DNA from: Mycteria americana
Taxonomy: Eukaryota > Chordata > Aves > Ciconiiformes > Ciconiidae
DNA length: 64,000 nucleotides
Direction: 5' to 3'
Assembly (NCBI RefSeq): GCF_035582795.1
Contig: NC_134367.1
Coordinates: 107,246,062 to 107,310,061, forward strand
The notes under the pieces were generated by a model. It searched no databases and was not told the origin of the DNA. It was given only the letters and a program-made list of their open reading frames with translations. The number at the start of each line of letters is the position of its first letter. The stretch's first letter is position 1. The position numbers and the translations under genes were made by a program. Of the stretch, positions 37,758-61,637 are shown one piece after another.

Positions 37758-39568
37758 CCCATATAACCTTTTCCTACTGGGAGGTAGTGCTGCATATTGC
37801 AAAGAACATGAAGAGGAGAAAGCCAGTCACTACTTTCATCGTTGGAAAATACGTTGAGTCCTACTGGAAAAACTTCATTTTCTATCCCAGCAGCATTTCT
37901 AGACTGAAGCTGATACCAAACCTGTGCCTGTAGCAAACTCTCTGCAGAGCAGCCTTCCAAATAAAACAATTGCAGTTAACGTATATAACATGTCAGCCTT
38001 AAAATCCCTCATTGTATCGAGACTGTTAATGACTTTGAACTCAGTTATCTTACAGTCCTTTTATTTCCTTACAGCTCACCACAGATACCGTGATCGAACT
38101 CAGACAGTCTGTTTATGCCTTTACTATGAAATTCGTTCAAGGTTGAGAGCGAATGCAGTTACCCAAAGTTCAGTGGTACTGGAACTGTTGGAATCTAGGT
38201 TCAGGAGTTTTGACCTTACCTTTATGCTGTTGCATAAACCATTCAGGGATGCTTTGCTTGCTTTACTTATAGACTTAAAATTTTCCTTCTTTTGATTTGG
38301 GCCAAAATCAATTTGGTACTTTTCATTTTGGCCAAAAGGTAGCCCCAAAATCTTTGCTTTTGCTTGTTTTGAGGCAAAATTTTCTCCTTGAAAACAATCA
38401 GGGGAAAGTAAAATGTCTCTCCCTTAGATTAGCTTCTGAGGTTTCTTTTAAGAGAACAAAGCATTAAAAAAAATCTTAAGAAAAATTGGTGAAGCACATT
38501 TCGAAATAGACTTTCAAAGTCTCTTCTCATCTGTCTTGTCTTTCTTGAAGACTCTGGATTAGAGCTTCAGCTAGTATAAGTTAACACAGAACTGGTTACC
38601 TTTGGAGTAGCTGCTCAGAAAAGCTTTGGAAGAATTTGGTGAGGATTATTTGGCACGCTATTCTAAAGAACACCTTCAGAAAAGACATGTGTTCAGCCTT
38701 AGGTATCTGATAAACACTTAAAATTACTTTGAGAGTTTCCCTCGGCCTTTTTATTCTGTTTGAGAGGACTACCTCCGGTAACACTGTAGAAATCAAAGCC
38801 AGAAAATCTAAATATTTGGTTAGAGTGGGCTTTGGTTACCTGCATGCCAACACACTAACACCTCTGGGATTCATGGAAACAAATGCATAAGGCATACGTC
38901 CCTTCATTTATGCATTCTATGCTGGCGAGCGTCGAGGAGCTGGATGCCACGGTGCACTAGACAGGCAGCATAAATCCGTGAGCACGTCCTGTGTGAATGA
39001 AGCGAGTGTCCGTCGGTAAACTCCTGTGCTGCGCGTTCGGCAGTCATCTGCCTGTGAATGCGGTCAGGGGATGAATGGGCATGCAGTGTTTACTGAAGCG
39101 TTGGTGCTTTCGGGGAAAAATAGTATCAACCTGGTAAAGATATACTCGAAGAGAGGTAAAAGAGCGGTAGTAATGCTGATCCTGAGGAAAGGCTTTTGGC
39201 TTGTCAAGTGTGAAAAGCACCGTAAGCCAGAGTTTTGTTGTTTCAGGTGTTACAGCCAGGGTTCCTTCCCGTTCCTTAGAAAGGTCCCAAAACCATCAGA
39301 CTGGCATAGTCTGGCACCCTTTCAGCAGTACATTCGAGAGAGAAACCTGTTCAGACCAGGGAACTTATTCTTCCCTTCTTAAATGCAGGTGAATTAAGCG
39401 ATCATGAAATTCTTCACACTGACAGCCTAAGAAACTGAAATCCTCTGTTCGGGATCTCTAAGCCCCAGAGCACTTTTGTCGCCTGCAGTATAGATTGTTG
39501 GGTCTGTTGAATCCGAGAGCGCCGCTAAAAATACAATTGCTTTTCAATACCTGCACACTTCTGCTCAC

Positions 39569-39659
39569 CAGGTCTCCAGTGGGAAGGTCTATGGCATTAA
39601 GATACAGGTCAAGCAGCCGCTTATCCACATACTTTGGCCTATAAACGCTCCCACTTCCC
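39569..39659 (-). other. Orphan exon-like frame, unassigned
   Basis: A 91-nt minus-strand segment flanked by CCCAG and a strong GTGAGC donor. One frame encodes a protein-like 30-residue stretch including RPKYVDKRLLDLYLNAIDLP. I do not recognise the family. Its acceptor phase (needs two bases) does not fit the phase-1 donor of the exon at 44090, so it is not an obvious part of the zinc-transporter transcripts. The upstream pyrimidine tract is poor. Confidence 0.2.
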
Positions 39660-42600
39660 CTGGGATCAGTAAGTTTGCAATAATAGACATGAAAACTGAG
39701 TTCAGAATATTATAGCAACAAAGCCTTCCCAAGTCACCCGGCCAGTTAAAGCTAGTAGCTCTCCTAATCTCACTTCATTCACACACATATACCCCCAACT
39801 CTCTCCTACTTACAAAAGCCTGGAAAAAGAGATATGCCTCCCAGCAAGCCTCAGAATAAACAAACTCACTCTGCATAAGGCCCAGGAGGAGAAAGAAGGT
39901 ATGTTTTCCACTTATGTGACTACTAGCTTACATGCCACCTCTTTATCTGGGAGGCAGGCTGCTGGTGCACAGTGAGATAAGAGAATCGAGACCCAACAGT
40001 GTCATCACATAAAAAGCTCTCGCACATGCCCGCTAAATTACCAGAATACAAAAGCAAGCCACTTGGCTGCTAACACAGAACGTGTTTTATTTAATGAGTT
40101 GTGAACTGTGCGAAGACCGTGAGGTCTCTCATGAGAAGACTAGGGCTGTTTCTCACAGCCCCAGCCATTTTATGGGTGGCTCAGTATCACACAGGTTGGG
40201 CTAGGTGACATCTGCTTCCTCCCCCCCTCCCCGTACAGAACACAAGAGGACAGGACAAATGTTTTATCCACATTAAATCTTTATTCATTTTCTCAAGACA
40301 AACAACAGAGAAGTACTATCATCAGACTAGCGTGGTGCTTTTCAAACTGTGGTGCCCCTAACACTTTAAAACTGTATATAAATGAGTAGAAGAGACAATT
40401 ACACTCAACTACACAAACAAGAGTAAGCTGATATCTGTGTGCAGTAAAACAGGCTTCTGTATTTTTATGACTGACTATAAAGGGCATGGCCAGTATTAAA
40501 GTTGACTGGTATTTATTATAAGAGCCTGATTTTTTTTTTCAGCTGCTTATTACTTTGCCACATTCTTCATTTTTGTGCCAAAACTTTCCGTGTAAGATAC
40601 AAGACCTCAAAATTGTCAGAAAACTCTGGCTAAAGCTGCTCCTCATTTCCAACAGCAACAGCAAGAAAAGCATTTTGTGAATGTTAACTTCTGGCAAAAG
40701 TTTCTTAGGGAAGCTTTAATAGTCCTGTGTTTTAACAAGTATTTCCTGGATTTTAAGTCAAAGCAATAACTAGTCTGTTCTGCCCTCCGCACTGCTACGG
40801 ATAGCCCAGCTGGCCCAAGTACCTCTACACAGCAGGTCCTTTAGAGAGTGTAGAAATGTTTTATACCTGTAATAGCTGCTCTGGGCCAGCATCAAAAGAA
40901 AGAACAGGGGCACGTCTTCCCCGCACTCTTGCTGACCTCTCCTCTTAGTGCTAACATAGCGTGGGGAACTAGACTGCCCGAATCAAGTGCAAAGATGGAC
41001 CTAGGGGAGCAGAGAGACCTTAATTTAACCTGGTGGGAAGAGATGGGCGCTTACAGCTGGCAGAGGGACCCACGGGAATTTGGACAACAAGCTAGAGAGA
41101 GAGCCAAAGGGGAAAGGCAGTAGATGATGACTTTGGGAGTCGGACACAGAGTAAAAGAACCAGAAAAAAGAGAAGGGGGAGGGAGTGACAGAAGAGTAAG
41201 GGGTGAGAGGCAAAACAAACCCAGCCGATGGGTGGAGGAGGGAAATTGGATCTGCCTGGGTAAGCAGGGATGGCAACTCGGAAAAACGCATTTATACTTG
41301 CTCAGCAAGAATATTTGTACTAAGATGAGAACCCGAGGCGTGGAGGTTGCAATGAGCTACACGAGGAGTACAGAAGTAGAACAAAGGAAAAGGACGTAGA
41401 GCTGGGCTGGCACCTGTGAACACCACCCTCTGTGGCCACTGGATCTCAGACCTGGCTCGTTGTAGGCATGGCTCGCTCTGCCCCTGCTGCCGGCAACACC
41501 CAGGAAACCCACCAGCTAATTTTTCCATCCCTGACAGTAGACCGCACAACAGATGAACGAGATGAACTGTTCACTGCTGCGATTAATCATGGCACTAATA
41601 CACGGGGAAGAATTTGCTTCAGTGGATTTAGATGTTCCCACTGCCCTCAGCACCCACAATACAGCACTACATGACTGAACCGCTCTATTTTTTGCTTTGT
41701 ATTTTTCAAAGCGATGCAAACAATCACATATAAGAGAGAAGAGGGCTGTTTAAATCCATTCCTTACTTGGGGAACAGAGATTTGAAGGCAGCTCTCCCAC
41801 TTCCCAGGAAAGCCTCAGAGGTGGAGGGCTGCTCTTCAAACCTTTACCCTCCAGCGAACCGTCACCGGTGTCAGGAGATCGCTCAGGTGTCACCCAGGGT
41901 ATTGCCTGCGGACGGCTGGATTGCACCAGCAGGATTCAGAGACCACGTTCATCCACTTGAGTTTCTGCTAGTGGTGCTGACGGGCTAGAAAATTTGCCTT
42001 GACTTCCATCTCCAGGAAAGAGTATCTTTTCCTCATACACAGGATGACGAGAGAGAGACATGGAATCCCTCTTTTTTTAATGTTTTTTAATATATACATG
42101 AAATATATATAAAGCATGTAAGTATACTTTTCAGAGTACAGCTATTTGGGGAATGATGCTTCTTTTAAAAGAAATGTAATAAAAATGCCACTCAGGCTGA
42201 ATATAGAGAGAATTAGAGGAAATAAGTGCGAAATTTTACCTAAGTGGGGATTAGAAAATCAAGTCCAGAAGAAAGGAGCATTCCCTCTACGGTATAAAAT
42301 GGCATTGTCTTGCCCATAGGCATTACCACAAGCAGAGAAGAGTCACAGTACCAGAAACAGAGAGGCAAAACCACCGACAAATCTACCGCTGTGCTTATGG
42401 GATGGTACAAAATTCAGTGGCTTATGCAACTGAAATTCAGTTGAAAGCAAAGTGGAGTTGCCAGGCATTCAGACATGAGTCTGTCGGAGGGAGAGGGATG
42501 GCTGTGTTGTCCCAGAGAGTTGGTAGAAGCAGGGTCCTGGAAATTCGGTGAAAATGGCATTTACCCACACAGCTGCCATTAATTTAAGCTAATTCTCTAA

Positions 42601-43205
42601 TTGCTTGACACTCTCCACCTTTGGTTTTAAGTGCTGATGTGTTCCTCCTCCCTGACTTCACCCAGAGGCACAATTTTCTGCTAGGATGAAACCAAGAAGC
42701 CGTCACAAACAGACTGAGACTTTGTCAGGCATTGCTGACAGTTCCTAACATAAAAGCCCATTAAATCCCCCTGCTAATTACATATGACCGCAACTTTTTT
42801 TAAGAGCAGCTCAGATTTTACACAATTGGGTATCTAAACAAACAGGCAGCAAAATAAGTTGTGCATCTGGTTTTAGCGTTATATGCCAGTAAAGTTAAGG
42901 CTTCAATATTGCCTGGAGCTACCTTTAATAACGAACAGAAATATTTTCCACTTTAAGTCCTACAGAAAACACATTAAACCCTGAAATGTAAACTAACAAA
43001 CTTAATTTCTAGCTCCAAAGCCCTGTCCAGCCTGAAAGTCAAATATAAAACTTGCCTCACCTCACCTAGAACAGTACATAACAGCAGCTGCTTTATTAGA
43101 CGGGTTCTCTCAGCTTTCCCCCCAGGATGTCCGGTTAATGCTTTGCAAATATCTGTTTCCTATCCCGACTGAAATATTTCTATTTTGAAGAAATATGTTT
43201 GCATA

Positions 43206-43243
<38 letters not shown>

Positions 43244-43261
43244 GGTACAGAGAGAGAGAGA
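43206..43261. repeat. Compound (TG)(TA)(GA) microsatellite
   Basis: A TG run passes directly into a TA run, then ggtac, then a GA run. Confidence 0.92.
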
Positions 43262-44089
43262 ACACGCATGTATCTTACATCAAATAAAGTGAGATATTTT
43301 CTGCAGGAACGAAAAACCAGCCCCCATCCCTTCTCCCAAATGTAGAAATTTGAAAATCCTATGCTAAGAAAAATAAACTGAAAGGCTAAACCTCTGTGCA
43401 CTCAACAGAACCTCCTGCAAAAGATTTACGTAGACTGTATCACTGTTTCTCCCCTGCCCCTCTCTAAAGCACAGGTTAACAAACACCAGCAAAGAATACG
43501 TCAGCTCTGTATTCACGGGTTTTTCGGTCAGCATTCAAATATTCTCAAAACAGTTGTTTTTTACCCCCAAATCAAGGAAGGCTGAGACTCTCCTTTTGCC
43601 CTTATCTATTCTTTTGTCTCGTACAAACTGTGAACACGTCTCAAAAGATAACCACGTCCTAGACAAAAATTACAGCAGAATTACTAAAGCATGGAGAGTT
43701 ACTGATTGTGGATGATTGGTATTTCAGGATTAGGTATTTCCTAATAAGTATGTCCTTAGGGTGATAGTACACCTTGTCCCGTGTTTGGCCAGCCAGTGGA
43801 TTAGGGAGAAAATTTTTCTTGTAGACCACTGTACTCTTTAGAAAGTCAACGCATACACTACTTAAACATTATTTACTGAGAAACACGTGGTGATAGCTGC
43901 CTTGCAGAACATGCAGGAAACGTGTATAGGTTCAGACATAACATCCATTACCTTTGCTAACAAAAGGATGAAGAAAACTACAACGTTTTACTCGCCCATC
44001 TCAGAGAAGCAGTAAACAGTCTCTAGAAAAGTCATTAAGCAGAAGCGTAGAGGGCTGGGAACGTTGAGCAACTGCGTTAGGTTATTTAC

Positions 44090-44534
44090 CTGTTTCGACG
44101 TCTCCTTGGGGTGCACGACAATAACAGCAGTCCATGAAGATAACGTAGTTGAACACATTGAAGAACAGACCTGCAATCCCAACAATGAGGACGAGCAGGG
44201 CTTTCTCAGTCTTCTGAGGATTGATAAACCTCTTGATTGCCTCAACAAAAATGCTAAACATCAGAGCGGTGGCAAAAACAGAGTTGCCAAAAGCTCCCAG
44301 CACATCTGCCCGGCTGAAGCCGAAAGTGTTAGCCTTGTGCCATCTGATGCGACTGAACCTAACACCGAACAAACCGATGATCATGGAGATCAAGTGAGAG
44401 AAAACAGCAAAGGCATCTGAAGCTAAGGAAAGAGAATTGCCAACGTAGGCCACCGAGATCTCAACGGCAAAAAGCACGAGGCTCACCACGCACATGAGGA
44501 TGAGCCTGCTGCTCCTGCCCGAGTAGCGGCCCAT
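44090..44534 (-). CDS. SLC30A10-like first exon (alternative exon 1 or partial paralogue)
   Basis: 445 nt encoding 148 residues plus one base, starting MGRYSGRSSRLILM and ending before a GTAAAT donor after GDVETG. Hand alignment to SLC30A10 exon 1 gives 25 identities in the first 50 residues and a conserved four-helix layout, with NSLSLASD, SRADVLGAFGNSVF and LLVLIVGIAG matching the parental blocks. The ATG is the first in frame and sits about 90 nt below the expected start of a TATA promoter. The donor phase (1) equals that of SLC30A10 exon 1, so it could join SLC30A10 exon 2 to give a 413-residue protein. At TM2 the family metal residues N43 and D47 are replaced by A43 and H47, while D40, E25 and the TM4 Asn are kept. 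No own exons 2-4 were found in the 11.5 kb downstream. The intact frame and retained promoter argue against a dead fragment. Confidence 0.75.
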
Positions 44535-44650
44535 TCCCCTTGCTCTCTCCCCCGTACCCTGCGGTTCGGCAAGACAGAGGTGCGCGAGAAGCAGCTTGCC
44601 GCCTGTGCTTCTGCCCTTCACCTGTCAGTGCTGCTCACATGCAGGAGCCG

Positions 44651-44658
44651 CTTTTATA
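44651..44658 (-). promoter_or_regulatory. TATA box of the SLC30A10-like exon
   Basis: TATAAAAG on the minus strand, about 117 bp above the ATG at 44534. This predicts a start near 44620-44630 and a short leader of about 90 nt with no upstream ATG. There is no CpG island here, in contrast to SLC30A10 exon 1, suggesting a tissue-restricted promoter. Confidence 0.6.
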
Positions 44659-47600
44659 GGAAGCAGTAAAGCAATAAATCAGTTTAAAGGGCAGTTTAGC
44701 AAGATTCGTCATGTGAAGGCAGCCTGAAGGCTCCTTCAGCCTGTAGGGGTTCCACCCTCAGGAGGGTTTTTTTCTACAAAAAAACAAAAAAGGGAGACCA
44801 CCGGGAGCACCAGCACTTGCTACTCTACCCAACGGCACTGTCCTAAAAAACTGAATAAGGCCCAGACAGGAGAGCGTAAGGGGGCTCAGAATTTTAAGCA
44901 GTTGGAGAAGGCATTTCTTTTGCATAAAACTTCCCTCCGATGTCCGTTTCGGCCATTTCTGTTGCCAGTAACTTTAGTACCGAGAAAACACTACACACCT
45001 GTGGACATTTTAAATGACATTTTAAATCCATGTTGGGTTGAGATTATTTTTAAGAACACAGTCAATGTGAACTGCCTGCGAGGGTAGTTGAACATGTGGT
45101 CCATAGAGCAAGTTTCAAAGAGAACTGAATTGATCTTCCATTTTAGCAACCTAGAGTTCTCAACTGCTTGTACTTTTGGCACGTTTTAACATTGCCCGTG
45201 GATATGGAGCAAAGTTGGAGGCCATTTTCTAAATATACGACCAGTAGACACGGAAGCTGAGCCTTAACAATAAACCCAAAACGCGTCATTTATTTCCCAT
45301 TTAGAAAAGCCTGCCTATCTCAAAATCCCAAAGTAATCCTCAGAGGCTTGCAAGGAAGGGTCAGATCTGGGGAAAGCACAACCAGAGTTAAGGGGGAAAT
45401 AAGAGCTGCAGAAGTCCTAGCTTGTAATTGGTGCCGTTTCTGGAACAGCGTAAGAACCTGAAGCAGTAACTTTTTTTTGTCACTCACTGTAGTACCCGTT
45501 GAGGTCTTGAGTGTAGGCACAGGAGTTTACGCACACTCACAAACCCCAGTGAAGGAAATCTAGCTGCTAATAGCACACTAGGCAATATGGATGATAGGAC
45601 CAGGTGCCTTCCTTGAAAAGTTTGTGATCCAGTTTTTGTTTGAAATGCCCATCTGTGTACCTATATACAAAGTTACTTACAAGATAAAATAGAAGGAAAT
45701 TACATGTGGTACAGCTGTAGAGAGATAAGATAATAATACTGATAACTTGAGCTGACCAACTGTCCCTGCTGGCCCTAGACTTCCCAAGGTGAATTAACTT
45801 TAGGTCAAAAATGCAAACACCCACCCCCAATTTTCTTTTTTTTTTTCTCACAGGTTTTCAACAGCCAAAATATTTATGTTTAAAGTCCAGTCTGTTAGAA
45901 GCCTTGACTGCCAACAGATGTAATTTTTAACATTGGGTTGTTTACCTCCACGCTGCAGCCGCAGCTCTTGAGAGTTCCCTCCCACCACCAGCTTTTAAGA
46001 AGATCACTAACCCTGGTAGGGTGAACTAGTAGAATTAATTACAACATTGAAACTGGTACTTGCTCTTCTTCCTCTTCATCCTCTCCCACCTGTGCTACTA
46101 CTTCTATTCCAGCTATTTTTATGGTGTTTTCTTCCTTCTTGTATTAAAGTAATGTTCAACTACTTATTTATTATCTGAACTACAGAGCATGAAAAGGGAG
46201 AATTTTTTTCAAGAGTTATTCTCCTTTCGATGGAAACAGACCAAGGCCAAACTTCAGAGCTCTCAAAAGACCTGCCTTACGCAAGGTTTCAATTACCAAA
46301 ACATGAGCTCGAGCTACATCAAGCATTGCCTTTGCAGCAGAGCTAAAATGCTCATGTGCTTTCTTTTCTCAATAAGGAGCAGCACCACGTTAAGGCAGTT
46401 CCACTACATCCCACCTTACTATGCTATTTAACCCAAATGTATCGCTATACAACTGTAAGAACTAAGGAACACCAAGAGATTTGCAGTTCCAGTGTAAACA
46501 CAAAGCAGTATCATTTAATCAGCTCTAGTGCGTTACTCTGATTCATATACTTATTTTCCAAGAGACACAATTTATTAAGATTCTGAAAGTTTTTTATACC
46601 AGTATAATTAAGAGTATGGATGTTTCTATAGTGCTTTACAGATAGCTCAGGTTGTGCTTTTGGTGGAAGGATACTCGAGATGGATGTGTCTCTCCCAGGC
46701 AGGCATTAGCCTCTCCTCTGTGGAAGATGACCACGGAGAGGTCTGCAGGTGAGTCATCCATGTTCCGTACACTTCAAGCCCTACCATGATCAGGAAGAAG
46801 CATGCTGGGGAAAAGAATGAAAAACAACAACCAAACAAAAAAAAGGGCTGGGCTTCCGTGAGACCTCTGGCTTCAGACAAACTCATTTGTAGGTTGAGAG
46901 CAACTCATTTCTAAGAGCAGTGCTGTCAACATGTTTACTCATGAATTTGATCCAGTTGACTGGTTGAAGGTTAGCTGTTTGTTCAAACTGATAAGGTTGC
47001 AGCAGTATTAGAGACTGGATTTAGTTTTGCCTTTCCTTTGTTCTGCACTATTAACAGCTTTCGCATCTCAATTTTAAAATACTGACGTTGCAGTGTTTTG
47101 ATGGGAGCTGAAAGTGCTCATCTATTCTTAATAATCTGTTTTGCTCTGGCAAAAAATCTCGGTGATCTTCTGTCTCTCGTGCCTGAGGACATTGAAGATG
47201 CCAGTTACTGCCTCTCCCCTTCCCGCAGCATGAGAGTGCTGCAGTAGGCAATATCTCTGAGGACTAGTCTTAGTTACCCATCATCTGAGGCTGGGAAAAC
47301 ATCCCTCTGGTATTACTACTTACGCTCTTTCTCAAAGTATAATTCCAGTCCGTGTTAGAGACAGCATACCAGGACAGAAAGACCTTAGGGCCACTCCGGT
47401 ATGGCAACAGAAAACAAAAGATGAATGCATGCACTGACATCTCATTCCCCAAATCCTTTACTCATTACTACTCCCCAGACTCTGTCTAGATGGTGAGAAA
47501 ATATCTAGACAGATGAATAAAAGATAGACAATTTCAAGATGCAACTGAAGCAAAACCTTCAGGACTAATCATCATCCGAGGAATATTACAGAGAACTTCC

Positions 47601-48705
47601 AAGTGCTCAAGCATTCTGAGCAAGCTGATCTGAAATATTTAACCATTTCTTCACTTTTCTCTGAAAAACTGGGGCACTATCACAAGGTGCATGATCCTAA
47701 ACTGGACAGACCACTGGTTCAATTTAATATTCAAAATTTTTACTAGAAAGGTTGACCACAGGAACATGGGCAAAAGCAAACATTTTGCATGTTTTTGAAA
47801 AGCAGAGAAATATGAAGATCGGGGAAGAGTACCGCAAGTCTCCTGTATGCTTAAGACTTTTAGACTATTGATGCTACATAAAAATAGGGTTTTGGAAACA
47901 GGCAGCCATGTAGTATCGTCCCAGGAAGAGTTTGGGGAGGATCTTACTGGTCCAACTTTTTAATTGCCAAGTTTTCACTCAACTCTTTTCAGGGAAAGGG
48001 GTTTACATAGATGGCTTTCAAACATACAGGAGAAACAAGGAACAAATTAAGCATGTGTCATCCAAAAGTTATTTTGTGCCAGGACTATCTCATTATTTTT
48101 TTAACTCAACCCTATGTTCAGAGTGGAAGTAATACTTTTTAAAAAATAATTTTGTAACTGCAACATCCAGCCTTCTCTGCTAAAGCAACACATAGTAAGT
48201 GCAGGAAAAGCAAAAGGGTTTTATGGAACATATTACAGGTATAATCACAGCCTAAAATCTTTACACTGAAAATACTTCTCTTCAGATTGCCTTTGTGTTA
48301 CTCATTGCTGTATCACGGTGAGACAGCTATAAAATGCCAGTTTATAAGATAAGAGAAACAGGGCTTTGCAAAACATCTGCAAGAAGGGGCATTCACCTGC
48401 ATCTTGCTAACAATGTGGCATTTAATCTAAGATAGCCTTTCAAACTTGTTTTACAATGGGGTGAAAATATTCCTTGAAACACCCAGCTCCAGAGCAAGTT
48501 TTCAAAAAGGGTAGCATTTACCATGCCTACAAGTTAGCAGCAAGTCTGTACAGAAAATTGAAAAATTTGAAGGCAAAATTAAAAGCAGTTGTTTTGTCTA
48601 TAAAGTTTATGTCGGCACACTAAAGTGTACTGTAGAGCATTTATGACATTCTCTCCAATCTTTCAGGCATTTTCTCAGTGTACAAGAAAATTATGCACCA
48701 AAATG
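44659..48705. other. Intergenic between zinc-transporter exon and EPRS1 3' end
   Basis: About 4 kb of unique AT-rich sequence. No coding exon, RNA gene or transposon end was recognised. Poly-T/A runs occur near 45835 and 46830. Confidence 0.6.
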
Positions 48706-49321
48706 TGTCCTGGTTTTGGCTGGGATAGAGTTAATTTTCTTCCTAGTAGCTGGTATAGAGCTGTGGTTTGGATTTAGTATGAGAATAATGTGATAACACG
48801 CTGATGTTTTAGTTGTTGCTAAGCAGTGCTTATACTAAGTCAAGGACTTTTCAGCTTCCCACTCTGCCAGCGAGGAGGTGCACAAGAAGCTGGGAGGGGG
48901 CACAGCTAGCACAGCTGACCCCAACTGGCCAAAGGGCTATTCCATACCATATGACATCATGCTCAGTATAGAAACTGGGGGGAGTTGGTGGGGGGGCAGC
49001 AACCTCTGCTTGAGGACTGGCTGGGCGTCAGTAGGCAGGTGGCGAGCAGTTGCATCACTTGGTTTTTTTTCCTGGGTTTTGTGTTTCTCTCTCTCTCTCT
49101 CTCTCTCTCGTTGTTTTCCTTTTCATTACAATTTTTTATTTATTATTATTTTATTTTTATTATTATTATATTTTATTTCAATTATTACACTGTTCTTATG
49201 TCAACCCACAAGTTTTCTTACTTTTGCTCTTCAGATTCTCTCCCCCATCCCAGCGGGGATGGGGACGGTGAGCGAGCGGCTGCGTGGTGCTTGGTTGCTG
49301 GCTGGGGTTAAAACCACGACA
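48706..49321 (+). mobile_element. Solo LTR of an avian endogenous retrovirus
   Basis: A 616-bp LTR in plus orientation, bounded by TG..CA and closely similar to the 5' LTR at 62541. Shared blocks are tgtcctggttttggctggga, ctgatgttttagttgttgct, agaagctgggagggggcaca, and the terminal ggttaaa..catgaca-like end. It has no internal region on either side, so it is a recombination-derived solo LTR. Compared with the other copy its CRE-like site is TGACATCA and its TATA region is TATAGAAA. It also holds a (TC)n tract (49085-49109) and an expanded TTATTA stretch. A target-site duplication is not evident. Confidence 0.85.
49085..49109 (+). repeat. (TC)n microsatellite inside the solo LTR
   Basis: About 12 TC units. 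The tract is absent from the corresponding position of the second LTR, so it expanded after insertion or belongs to a variant subfamily. Confidence 0.9.
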
Positions 49322-49398
49322 TGAGCAAAGAATACTTGTCCTTCGCATTGAGCAACACAGAAAAAACAGTCAAGGCATATTACAGCTCACAATACATG

Positions 49399-49404
49399 TT
49401 TATT
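49399..49404 (-). promoter_or_regulatory. EPRS1: EPRS1 polyadenylation signal
   Basis: AATAAA on the minus strand about 195 nt after the EPRS1 stop codon, giving a predicted 3' UTR of roughly 210-220 nt. The solo LTR begins within tens of bases beyond the expected cleavage site. Confidence 0.7.
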
Positions 49405-49596
49405 ATTAGAGATGTTTACAGAAAAGTCTGTGAATTACTGCTAGCCTAAGACTGACAACTGGGGGGGTTATGGTTTATGGCTTTGTTTTTTGAATCATTT
49501 AAAAAGTCGCAAAACTGATTAAGTTTGGGGGCTATTTCAGTCTTATTAAAAAAAGTTCAATTCACAGATAAAGGAGAAGGTGCTTTCACTAGTAAT

Positions 49597-61637
<12,041 letters not shown>

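Larger units (their letters stand above)
32524..44089. other. Region between SLC30A10 exon 1 and the second exon-1 copy
   Basis: About 11.5 kb searched on the minus strand for further SLC30A10-like exons (HVxGDALG, DPSLT, HEVHVWEL); none was found. Features seen are a TA/CA microsatellite at 37708-37757, a repeat/hairpin at 35566-35624, a TG-TA-GA compound microsatellite at 43206-43261, and one short exon-like frame at 39569-39659. AATAAA at 40280-40285 (minus) could be a polyadenylation signal but no coding exon leads to it. Confidence 0.55.

Noticed and set aside
44535-44621. N-terminal extension of the second exon 1
   Set aside because: The extension would begin at a GTG, at about the predicted transcription start; the first ATG is 44534.
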